A DNA stretch of 64,000 nucleotides from Tatumella saanichensis. Lineage in GTDB: Bacteria; Pseudomonadota; Gammaproteobacteria; Enterobacterales; Enterobacteriaceae. Under the pieces are notes generated by a model, which was not told the origin of the DNA, ran no database searches, and was given only the letters and a program-made list of their open reading frames with translations. Below, piece by piece: positions 26,458 to 34,367 of this stretch (the stretch's first letter is position 1; each line of letters starts with the position of its first letter). Made by a program: the position numbers and the translations under genes. The DNA lies in NCBI RefSeq assembly GCF_000439375.1, contig NZ_ATMI01000051.1:1-64000 (forward strand), given 5' to 3'.

Positions 26458-27039
26458 ATGGCATTACCACGGTTGATTATTATTCACGGTTATATGGCGG
26501 CCCCTGAACACCATTGGTTTGGGTGGCTCCAACAGCAGGCTATTAGGCAAGGGATGCAGGTGATTATTCCTAGGCTGCCTAACTCGGAGTCGCCGCAGCC
26601 TGATGCTTGGCAACGGATGTTGGAACAGACCGTTGGAGCACCGGATGAAAATACCTGGCTGGTGGGACATAGCCTAGGCTGCATCACTGCACTGCGCTAT
26701 CTGCACCATTATACCGATTCTCGGGCCGGTGGTCTGATCATGGTTTCCGGCTTCAGTGAAGCGGTGCCGGGGCTGGAAGCTTTAGACTCTTTTACCTCTC
26801 GATTACCGGATCTACCGTCAGTCATCCGCCGTGTCAGTCAGCGAGCAGTTATTGGATCATTGGATGACGAGATCGTGCCGGTGGAATATTCTTTACGTCT
26901 GAGTCAGCAATTATTGGCACCCTTTTATGGATTACCCGGTCATGGGCATTTCCTCGGACAGCAGGGCGTTACAACCTTACCGCTGGCAGAGAAATTATTA
27001 ACGGTATTCCGTTCAAACAGTACTGAAATTGTTTTATAA
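26458..27039 (+). CDS. RBBP9/YdeN-family serine hydrolase
   Basis: A 193-residue cytoplasmic alpha/beta hydrolase. It begins LPRLIIIHGYMAAPEHHWF, has nucleophile elbow GHSLG with Ser72, acid SLDDEIVP and catalytic His in LPGHGHFLG. Length and motifs fit the RBBP9/YdeN family; natural substrate unknown. Start 26458 follows GGAGGAGAAGG. No operon partner is evident. Confidence 0.87.
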   Translation: MALPRLIIIHGYMAAPEHHWFGWLQQQAIRQGMQVIIPRLPNSESPQPDAWQRMLEQTVGAPDENTWLVGHSLGCITALRYLHHYTDSRAGGLIMVSGFSEAVPGLEALDSFTSRLPDLPSVIRRVSQRAVIGSLDDEIVPVEYSLRLSQQLLAPFYGLPGHGHFLGQQGVTTLPLAEKLLTVFRSNSTEIVL

Positions 27040-27200
27040 AAGATGGAGAAATAATGCTTACCATTATTCTTGCTAGCTGGGAGCGAATAGAGATAGCATT
27101 GCTTAACGCGAATGGTAAATAAAAAAATAGCATTGATTTCAGTTAAAAATGAAATAAATAGAGACAGGCTAGAAAAACGAGAGTGGCAGGCAAAAGGATA

Positions 27201-27219
27201 GAGCCCGATAACCGGGCTC
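27201..27219 (-). terminator. Terminator hairpin of the small lipoprotein gene
   Basis: GAGCCCG-ATAAC-CGGGCTC just past the lipoprotein stop, followed on the minus strand by TATCCTTTT. Confidence 0.6.
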
Positions 27220-27227
27220 CGTCATTA

Positions 27228-27398
27228 TTAGTTCTGAGGACCGCCAGCCGGACCATGACCCAGGGAACCACCTGGTGCCGCCTGACCACCTGCCGCAACA
27301 GGCTTACCGTTCTGGACGGCATCGCTGTGATACTGACAACCTGCCAGTGCAACCAGAGTAGCAAGAACTAATAATCCTTTAGACGCTTTATTAATCAT
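27228..27398 (-). CDS. Small lipoprotein (56 residues), unknown function
   Basis: The frame begins MINKASKGLLVLATLVALAGC, a textbook lipoprotein signal with lipobox LAGC (Cys21) and Gln at +2, pointing to the outer membrane. The mature part is only about 36 residues, rich in Gly, Ala, Pro and Gln (GGQAAPGGSLGHGPAGGPQN). The start has AAAGGTGACAC upstream and a terminator hairpin follows the stop, so it is a real single-gene unit. No family is recognised. Confidence 0.8.
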   Translation of the reverse strand: MINKASKGLLVLATLVALAGCQYHSDAVQNGKPVAAGGQAAPGGSLGHGPAGGPQN

Positions 27399-27847
27399 GT
27401 GTCACCTTTTCATTAGTTTTAGTGGATTTCAGGACTACGAAATAACTGTAGAACAGGATCTGGAGCTACGCAAAAAAACATTCAAAATTATTAATAAGAT
27501 ATCCGCTAGTGGTTATCTTAAGCATCACCGATAACGCCGCAGAATAGAATAAGGTGACGGCAATAATCAGACGTTTTTGTCAGGTTATGGCCGAGTCTAC
27601 AGTTAAATCATTTATTATCCTATTGCCTAACCAAATAAAACGTCACCCAGCGGCACTCTAAGACAATCCATGGAAGGCTATTTGCCGAAAGTTGATAACC
27701 CATTGACGACACATCAGTGTGCGGCGGAGGAAGGTAGGTTGCCAGCAACGTAGGGAACCCTAGGATGGTCCTGCGGGGGGATATGAGTAAGCGGATTTGA
27801 GGAAAGCTAGCCTAGGTTGGCAGCCATATCCTGTCAGGCAATCTAAT
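27399..27847. other. Gene-free intergenic region
   Basis: About 450 bases with no gene recognised. It should contain the promoter of the small lipoprotein gene near 27420-27520 (A+T-rich), but no strong motif is singled out. Confidence 0.5.
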
Positions 27848-27875
27848 AGGGCGGCAGAAAACGTTCTGCCGCCCT
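27848..27875 (-). terminator. Strong hairpin after hchA
   Basis: A perfect 12-bp stem (AGGGCGGCAGAA / TTCTGCCGCCCT) with a 4-base loop starts about 20 bases past the hchA stop. The following bases on the minus strand are A/T-rich but not a pure T run. Confidence 0.65.
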
Positions 27876-27893
27876 CGAACTTATCAAAAGGTA

Positions 27894-28745
27894 TTAGTCA
27901 ACGTAGGCTTTCAGCAGTTGCTCTGCCGCCAACTTGCCCAGAGCATTAGCAGCAAACGGGCTGTCACCGGTCAGTAATTTACGGTCTTGGTGGACACTGC
28001 CCTTGATCTCGGTGTTCACCAGCGTCATGCCCATTCCTGTTAGTTTCTCTCCGAAATACCACGTTAGATGACCCAGCATATAGCCAATATCCGGCGTCTG
28101 TTTATCCGCAGCATCGGGGAAAGCGCACAGTGAATAGCCGTTAAGCGGATTTTCGCCGCTGCGTAGGGCGAGGAAGGCCGCCGGGCCATGACAGATCGAG
28201 ATAACAAAACGATCGTTATGCATGAACCAACGCAAAACCTCGGCAACGTCTTCACTTTCTGGCAGGCCGATCAGCGCATCGTGACCACTAGGGATAAACA
28301 CGGCAGCATAGTCGCTGTCGTCAGTCAGTTTACTCAGAATATCGGATAACTTTGCCGGTACTTGGAACTGTGACTGATACTTTTTAAAGAAAGGCATCAC
28401 CTTTTTATCTTCATGGGGTATCGCTCAGTACTCAAACTTAGCCATCTGTCCCGACAGGGTGGCAATATCAAAATCAAAACCGGCCTGATGTAAATGATAC
28501 ATCGGCACTAAGGTTTCTACTGGATGGTTGCCAGTTGAGAACAGAGTGCCGTTATCGCTCGGCAAATAACGCTCATTACTGGCGATCACCAACATTTTTT
28601 TAGCGCCGCGATAGGGTTTCGCATACTCTTCATCGCTCAGGTCAGATACTGGGCGGGTGAACTGGTTGAGGGAATAAGCAGCAGGGAAAAAGGCCTTTTC
28701 TTCAGCCGGATCTTTCTGCGGATGTTGACTGTTAAGGTTAGTCAT
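27894..28745 (-). pseudogene. hchA: hchA (Hsp31 chaperone/deglycase), interrupted by an in-frame TGA
   Basis: The two halves (28425-28745 and 27894-28424) are in the same frame and together align with the 283-residue E. coli Hsp31 from end to end. They are split by one TGA at 28427-28425, where E. coli has Trp (FEYWAMPH versus FEY-stop-AIPH), a single TGG to TGA change. The catalytic Cys in SICHGPAAF and the final block AANALGKLAAEQLL are intact. Hsp31 is a DJ-1-fold holdase and glyoxalase/deglycase. A recent loss of function or a sequencing error is likely; readthrough of TGA as Trp would be low. Confidence 0.88.
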
Positions 28746-28772
28746 TGTCCATACCTCATTGGTTAAATAGCA

Positions 28773-29484
28773 TTACTGTTCCGCACTCTCCAGTTCGCCA
28801 CTGATCATCGCTACCCGCACAGCCTGTGGGGGGGGGGGGTAACACCAAGACGATGGCGTATCTGGCGGAGATGGTTTTCCACGGTACGTGGGGAGACTTC
28901 CAGTAGACCGGCAACTTCGGTGTGTTTTAACCCGCTGCTGACCAACCGCAAGATCTGATTTTCATGGGGGGTTAGGCGAGCGGTGCTGAAGGTCGCCGCG
29001 GCAGCCAGTATTCGCCGGGCAGTGAAAAAGGTTTCTGTCGCCAGCCAACGCATCACTATAGTGGCCTTAGGGGAACTGTTGATATCGTTGCCCCCAAGGC
29101 TAAACGTCCCCCAAGTCCGCCACTGCCGAACACCGGGATCTGCGCCCCTTGCAGGGCTCCATGTAACGGTTTATCGATCACCTGATACTCTGCTGCAGTA
29201 TCATTACCGGCAATTTTCCGCCAGAAGAAAGGTTGAGAAGTCTCAAGCAGATGCTGATTGACCTAACAACGTTCAATATAGTTTTTTTCATCGAACGCAC
29301 TGCCTTCCGGCCACTCCCCCTCGATCCAGAAAATGCGATCGATAAACTGCTCTTTCAGCGGGGAGATCGAAAACAGGATACTGCGATCATACCCATAGTG
29401 CCCGGCCAGTTGACTGGCATGCTGTTTAAGCCATGACAGCTCCTTTTCAGCACTTATTTTTAGGATACTCTCCAGAAGATCCAT
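28773..29484 (-). pseudogene. LuxR-type regulator, several disabling lesions
   Basis: The pieces together make a LuxR-family regulator: an N-terminal domain (MDLLESILKISAEKELSWL) like autoinducer-binding proteins, and a C-terminal helix-turn-helix (LTPHENQILRLVSSGLKHTEVAGLLEVSPRTVENHLRQIRHRLGV). Lesions: a TAG after YIERC (near 29262), a frameshift at a G run near 29091-29095, and a second shift at a 12-G tract (28828-28839), after which the natural ending QAVRVAMISGELESAEQ reads in another frame. It lies upstream of hchA on the same strand. Confidence 0.82.
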
Positions 29485-30131
29485 GTCCTCGCCACACCTA
29501 AGTCATTTGTATAACCCCTATTTTAGATGCCCAGTGGGATTAAGATACAAGGGAAATCACTTAGTTGGGGAACTTACTCTTACGGCTTGTTGAGGAAAAA
29601 AAACGTGATAGCAAGATTGGTGGTAGTCATTGATGGAAACTCTGAGTAGAGAATCAGAAAAGTTCAACCTAGCAGAAATATTCTGACTTAATCTCAGGAT
29701 AGGAAATTTGTTGAGAGTGGAGAGTATAACAACGGAAAACACCGAGTTGCGAAAAATAGTTTCTAACTTTGAACTGAGTCACTGTAATCAACAGCAGATT
29801 ACTGTGTGATAGACATTATTGGCAGAGTACCCATTTAGCCGATGAGGAATAAATAAGGCTGTGTGTTTCTAACGTTGCTCTTGGCTGACCCCATTGCGAC
29901 ACTTCAGTGATGTAAAAAGAATTTATCACCAGTCTTCCTTGGGAGCATTGGAGGCTACACAGTCTTAGGGGGTGTTTTGAGCTATTCTATAGTTAAACAA
30001 CTAAATTTTTGAGAATATGGGCAGAGCGAATGGTGTTTTTCTACCGGTACATAAGGGGGCAACCTAGCTATAGCATCGATATCACTTAGTGTAACGTTAT
30101 GGAATGAAAAATAGGAAATAAGATAACAGGG
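29485..30131. other. Gene-free stretch before the hcp locus
   Basis: About 650 A+T-rich bases with no recognised gene or remnant. Short open frames present on either strand lack ribosome sites and family features. It probably holds the promoter of the following hcp-containing operon. Confidence 0.45.
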
Positions 30132-30137
30132 ATGCTG

Positions 30138-30787
30138 ATGTCTACTTACACAGAGATAGCAAAGCGTATAGCCAACATAATTATTTCACCTGCTAGTGCT
30201 GTAGGACTTATTGATGGTATTTTGTCGGTTCCTCAAGATCTGGGATATCTTGCTTATGGGTACTTTGATACCGATTCTCGGTTTACCAGAGAAACAGAAC
30301 GCTTTCGTTTAATAAATGCTATCCGATTTGGTATTCTTCAAAATGAAAACTTTATCAGAACGATAGAGATCGTATTAGATAATTTCAACCAATATGTATC
30401 TGAAAGTAAGCGTGATAATATTTACGCAAAAACAGGTGCATCGGTAGTGGGAAGAGCGATTACAAATTCATTTGTGTCAAAAAAGATAGCGACAGCTATA
30501 GCTCAACGCAGTTCACTTATGATCTCACTGAGGGGGGGGTGCTAGGTAATTTTTTATTAGCCGGAGGTATGGCGGAAAGGAGTCTCTATAGATCACAAAG
30601 CCTTAAAGACAGTGATCCAGAAATTTATTATGAATTACGAAAGAAAGATTATGACTTTCTTTATTTTCTTGTTGAGCCAGCATTGCAACCGTTTATAGAG
30701 GCTTTGCGAGTCAGGCGTACGCAAGGCAGTGCTGCATTCACTCAGATAATTGAGATTATTGAAAATGAGGTTGGGGATGGTAGCTGA
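30138..30787 (+). pseudogene. Unknown protein upstream of hcp, frameshifted at an 8-G tract
   Basis: Read as one gene of about 217 codons, it is split by a frameshift at GGGGGGGG (30532-30539). One extra G would join the 5' frame (ending SSLMISLRGG) to the 3' frame (VLGNFLLAGGMAERSLYRS). The protein begins MSTYTEIAKRIANIIISP, is mixed alpha-helical with a Gly-rich hydrophobic segment at the tract, and has no recognised domain. It overlaps the next small gene by 11 bases and lies in an operon with hcp, so a T6SS-associated role (effector or immunity) is inferred. The tract could be a phase-variable switch, a fixed mutation or a homopolymer miscall. Confidence 0.6.
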
Positions 30788-30986
30788 TAAAAGATTGTCA
30801 TTAGGAAGTCGCATCTTTTTTGGTTTTCTTGAAAATGCCATTTCATTACTAGGTGGGCTATGGGTGTTTTTTTGTTTTTACTGTTTTTTCCATTTTGAAA
30901 CATGGCATGAAAGATCACTGTACATAGTAATAAGTTTTTTATTGGTCTATGGTTTGGTTAAAATCCTTCCAAATAGACCAGAGTAA
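30777..30986 (+). CDS. Small inner-membrane protein in the hcp operon
   Basis: 69 residues with two hydrophobic segments (about 20-38 and 48-62). The start ATG 30777 overlaps the end of the preceding gene by 11 bases (GGGGATGGTAG), which indicates translational coupling. Function unknown. A small membrane protein between a possible effector and hcp would fit an immunity role, but that is inference. Confidence 0.6.
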   Translation: MVADKRLSLGSRIFFGFLENAISLLGGLWVFFCFYCFFHFETWHERSLYIVISFLLVYGLVKILPNRPE

Positions 30987-31022
30987 TAGTTGAATAGGAA
31001 ATCAAAAATTAAGGATGATAAA

Positions 31023-31526
31023 ATGTCTTTGCCAGCATATTTGTTTTTATATGATGAGAATGGGGTTAATCTTAAGGGAGGCTGTATGACTTCAGGCCGT
31101 GAGGGGGCTATTGAGATAATGAATACCCAGCATGGGATATCTTTATCTGTAGACCCTCATTCAGGTTCACTGACGGGCAGTCGCTTACATGAGCCTATGA
31201 TAATAAATAAAGAAGTAGATAAATCATCTCCTTACCTCTTTGATTTTGTCTGTACGGGGAAACGCTTAAAGACCGCTATCCTACGGTTTTATGCAATCAA
31301 TGAGTCTGGGGCGGAAAATGAAATATATAATCTCACCATGGACAGTGTGATTGTAAGCTCTGTTGTTTTTACTCACTCTTATATTCCAGGTGCAATAACG
31401 CCAAATATGATGGAGGTCGTAAAGTTGAGATACCGAGGGATAGCGTGGAACTACCTGGCTGGTAATATTTCAACTAATGATTTTTGGGGTAAGGGAACAC
31501 AAAAAACAGAAGAGAAAAATGGCTGA
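31023..31526 (+). CDS. hcp: Hcp-family T6SS tube protein (orphan)
   Basis: 167 residues of the Hcp1 family (PF05638), whose hexameric rings form the T6SS tube and can carry effectors in the lumen. Family blocks include LPAYLFLYDENGVNLKGGC, LHEPMIINKEVDKSSPYLF, EIYNLTMDSVIVSSV and HSYIPGAITPNMMEVVKLRYRGI. ATG 31023 follows AAGGATGATAA; the in-frame ATG 33 bases upstream is not conserved. No other T6SS structural gene is in the window, so it is an orphan hcp. Its stop TGA lies inside ATGGCTGA with the next start. Confidence 0.9.
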   Translation: MSLPAYLFLYDENGVNLKGGCMTSGREGAIEIMNTQHGISLSVDPHSGSLTGSRLHEPMIINKEVDKSSPYLFDFVCTGKRLKTAILRFYAINESGAENEIYNLTMDSVIVSSVVFTHSYIPGAITPNMMEVVKLRYRGIAWNYLAGNISTNDFWGKGTQKTEEKNG

Positions 31527-31635
31527 AGTAAGAGGGGGCCGGGAAAGTTGGTGGGATGTGTGGGATTTCCGATTTATCACTGATGCGATATTATTGACGC
31601 TGATATGTAGCAAGGGCCCAAGAGGAGAGGCGTAG
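31519..31635 (+). pseudogene. Truncated gene coupled to hcp
   Basis: A 38-codon frame (MAEVRGGRESWWDVWDFRF and more) starts in ATGGCTGA, overlapping the hcp stop by 8 bases. That is strong coupling for so short a product. It ends at a TAG followed by further stops. It looks like the 5' stub of a longer gene downstream of hcp, perhaps an Hcp-delivered effector, lost when the adjacent integrase-bearing element arrived. No family is recognised. Confidence 0.4.
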
Positions 31636-31996
31636 TTTTGTACATGATGAGGTATTTTAACTCGCACAATTTTCACCTCTCACTTTATAAGCTACTGGTC
31701 TTTCTGTCTTGGAGATCCATGACATCCTGTGATTTTTACACCGATAAAAACAGATTTCAGAACGGCGATAATCTGGTGTTAAGTAAATCGGGCTTTACGC
31801 ATAGCGTTCTCCTCAGGGGACATCATCAGTATGTTGGAAGATCTCTAAAAGTGAATGGTTCGTTTTGCAGGGATACTTACAGCTCTGGCTATACTTGCAA
31901 AGCGAAGAGACCTTTTGAGTCAAAGCTGATCACTCTGATTCGATTGTAATCTACCTAATAAGCCGGTCAGGGCTAAAGCTATTTTTTACAGGGAAA
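31636..31996. other. Junction region between the hcp locus and the integrase remnant
   Basis: About 360 bases. A plus-strand frame of 103 codons (31638-31949) has no recognised family and no clear ribosome site, and is not called as a gene. The far end of the integrase-bearing element would be expected to the left, but no second att copy is seen. Confidence 0.4.
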
Positions 31997-33237
31997 CTAG
32001 CCAACGAGTTTGAACACCCTCTTCCCGGTTTCAACACTACTTCCGCTGTCGGCCTTGCTTACCCAATCAGCCCACCATTGCATCATCGGGCGTCGCTGCT
32101 CAAGATAATCGCTACGGTTGTAAGCACGACGAACCTCATTCTTGTCCACATGAGCAAGTGCTGCTTCAATCACATCTGGTGGAAAGCCTTGCTCGTTAAG
32201 GGCCGTACTGGCGATAGATCGCAGGCCATGCGAAACCAGCACTCCGCCAAAGCCCGCACGCTTTAGTGATGCGTTAACCGTCTGACTATTCATTGGCTGG
32301 TTAGGTTTGATACGGCTGGGAAATATGAATTCCCGATTGCCACTTAACGGCTTCATCATTTCCAAAACAGCTATTGCTTCATCTGACAAAGGAACTGTGT
32401 GGTCACGGTTCATCTTCATGCGCGATGCAGGGATCTTCCATTCTCCTGCCTCCATGTCTATCTCTTCCCAACGAGCCTCAGCCGCTTCAGCAGGGCGGGT
32501 GATAGTAAGAAGCTGCCACATGAACAGACACCTTGTTGAAAGGCTAATGCTGGCCGTTCGCATAGTCTGCATTAACTGAGGCAGCTGATCCGGACGAATA
32601 CTGGGCATGTTTTTCTTCTGTGGCTTCTCGAATGCCTTGCCAATATTGACACTGGGAACAGCATCAATCAGCCCCGTGTTTTGGGCATAGATCATGACCT
32701 CATTGATGCGTTGGCAAAGGCGACGAACAGTTTCCAGTGCACCTCTGGCTTGTACTGGTTGCACAGCCTGAACCAGCGTATGAGCTTTGATATCTGTAAC
32801 GCTAACGTCACCAATCGCTGGAAAGACATCTCTTTCAAGAGAGCGCCATATATCCTCTGCATAGTCCTCGGTACACTGGCTTTCTTCACATTCCACCAAC
32901 GTTCCGCAACGAGCTGGAAAGTATTAGTTTTGGCTTCAAGCGAACTACGCAGTTGTTCTTGCTGATGTTCCTGAGGATCGATTTGTTTCGCAAGGAGAGA
33001 ACGTGATTCTGCCCGATAGCTTCGAGCATCGGCAAGCGTAACTGACGGGTAGGGGCCAATACTCTTTTTCGCTCGCTTCTTGGTGAAGGGGCGAATGTAG
33101 CGAAATTGCCAGATTTTACTCCCGCTGGATTTGATCAGTAGCTCAAGGCCATCGCCATCATAGAGCACATAGTCCGCTTCCTTGGGTTTGGCAGATTCGA
33201 TTTCCTTAACGGAGAGAGGTTTGGTTTGTCTTGCCAT
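31997..33237 (-). pseudogene. P4-type tyrosine integrase, frameshifted
   Basis: The two frames join into a P4-family integrase of about 413 residues. The N-terminal part begins MARQTKPLSVKEIESAKPKEADYVLYDGDGLELL-type sequence with GPYPSVTLADAR; the C-terminal catalytic part has Arg in TRPAEAAEARWEEID, His and Arg in HGLRSIAST, and Tyr in RRAYNRSDY. The frame breaks near 32881 at GAAGAAAGCC, where one lost A would explain it, and the total of 1241 bases fits a one-base deletion. It lies downstream of the ssrA 3' end, the usual place for integrases of ssrA-inserted islands. Confidence 0.88.
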
Positions 33238-33255
33238 TGCCGGGTTTCCATAGTT

Positions 33256-33308
33256 TTAGGCACCTCAAAAACAATAAAGCTTTAAGAGGTGCCTAACAAG
33301 GTGCCTAA
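33256..33308. repeat. Inverted and direct repeats in the integrase leader
   Basis: TTAGGCACCTC (33256-33266) and GAGGTGCCTAA (33286-33296) form a perfect 11-bp inverted repeat, and AGGTGCCTAA recurs at 33299-33308. They lie just upstream of the P4-type integrase start, where arm-type integrase sites or autoregulatory operators are expected. Confidence 0.6.
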
Positions 33309-33362
33309 AAGGTTCGGATTTAATTAGTTCTCTTCGGACTTCGCGGGACAAATTGAGGGCAC

Positions 33363-33395
33363 AAAAAAGCCCGCAGGGCTTGCGCCATGCGGGCT
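33363..33395 (-). terminator. Terminator of ssrA (tmRNA)
   Basis: On the minus strand AGCCCGCA-N12-TGCGGGCT is followed by TTTTTT. It lies about 45 bases past the CCA end of the ssrA 3' fragment, so it is the native tmRNA terminator left in place. Confidence 0.75.
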
Positions 33396-33440
33396 CTTAG
33401 GACTTCATCGGATGACTCTGGTGATCACCGATGGAGAATT

Positions 33441-33485
33441 TGGTGGAGCTGGCGGGAGTTGAACCCGCGTCCGAAATTACTACAT
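33441..33485 (-). other. Prophage attachment site: 3' end of ssrA (tmRNA)
   Basis: Read on the minus strand, these 45 bases equal the enterobacterial tmRNA 3' end (TTCGGACGCGGGTTCAACTCCCGCCAGCTCCACCA), with one change just before it. The rest of tmRNA is absent to the right, where A+T-rich prophage sequence starts. So this is the att core copied on integration, and the full ssrA should lie at the other prophage end, beyond the window. P2/186-type prophages such as Fels-2 use ssrA. Confidence 0.88.
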
Positions 33486-33692
33486 ACTATACATATTCAT
33501 AAATAACAGTATTTTAGTAATTACATCAAGAGCTTATTTATATCTTTGTTTATTTAATTTTATACAGTTTGAGTTTTGTGTCGCCAATTTATCGCCTCTT
33601 AAACACAAGTGTATCTGATCGCTGTTGCATTGTTTACTGCCAGTTGTTTGAAAGTGAATTAATGACGGCCCATTGATTTTGAACCCAATGCA

Positions 33693-34367
33693 TCAAGGGT
33701 TAGAAATCTGCTGAATTATTTCCTGCAAAGTAGCTTTTGCTACCTGAGGAATTAGCTCATCGTAATCCTCTAACCATTGCATGATAGGTTGAGTGAAATC
33801 GCTAGTTATGCCCACTTCAGTGCCCAATTCATCAACATACTCTGATGTACCGGATAAGACTTCACTGAATCTAATTAAATTACATATTTCAAAAGTTTTT
33901 TTCCCTTTATCGGTGAGAACATTATGATAATACTGCCCTTTTTTATTCTGTTTCAATTCCAGATGTTGTTGATAATCGTCAATATGCGGGTGTATTATAC
34001 AGAATTTATCGCTATCATTAGGATAAAGGGTGCCGCTGGGCAGGAAACATGTAAGAGGGTCTTTATTAGACTTGAATATATTGCAATCTTTACATGTTAC
34101 TGTTAGGTTTTTGGGAGTATACAGATATTCTGTATGAGAAGATTTGGGGATGATGTGGTCAATATCCCATTGAGTACCATGGAATTCTTGTCTATGTCGT
34201 CCACAGTAAGGACAGGTATAATCTTGGGCCGCTTTATAATATTCTCTAACTTCTTTTCTAAATGCCTTACGAGTTTCACACGTACCATCCCAGTGAGATG
34301 CAAGTCCATTGAACGTGTCTACATGTCTTTGCGACCTTGGGCTGTAAATAATAGGGTTAGTTATCAT
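33693..34367 (-). CDS. HNH nuclease of a Septu-like (PtuB) pair
   Basis: 224 residues. A zinc-bound HNH fold is visible: CPYC (52-55), DHIIPK (His71), KNL (Asn87), CKDCN (92-96). Paired with the ATPase just upstream (TAAATG junction, no gap), this matches the two-gene layout of Septu anti-phage systems, where PtuA ATPase controls PtuB nuclease. The pair is visibly A+T-rich compared with phage genes and sits between att and int, so it is horizontally acquired cargo. Function is by family and context; OLD-like or other ATPase/HNH systems are alternatives. Confidence 0.75.
   Translation of the reverse strand: MITNPIIYSPRSQRHVDTFNGLASHWDGTCETRKAFRKEVREYYKAAQDYTCPYCGRHRQEFHGTQWDIDHIIPKSSHTEYLYTPKNLTVTCKDCNIFKSNKDPLTCFLPSGTLYPNDSDKFCIIHPHIDDYQQHLELKQNKKGQYYHNVLTDKGKKTFEICNLIRFSEVLSGTSEYVDELGTEVGITSDFTQPIMQWLEDYDELIPQVAKATLQEIIQQISNP

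Noticed and set aside
28425..28427. TGA in hchA as a selenocysteine codon
   Set aside because: Homologues have Trp here, the site is not catalytic, and no selenocysteine insertion hairpin is seen after it. A point nonsense mutation is simpler.
28828..28839. Phase-variable switch in the LuxR-type gene
   Set aside because: The gene also carries a stop codon and another frameshift, so changing the tract alone cannot restore it.
31638..31949. 103-codon gene next to the integrase remnant
   Set aside because: No ribosome site, no family and no coupling to neighbours; kept only as part of the junction region.
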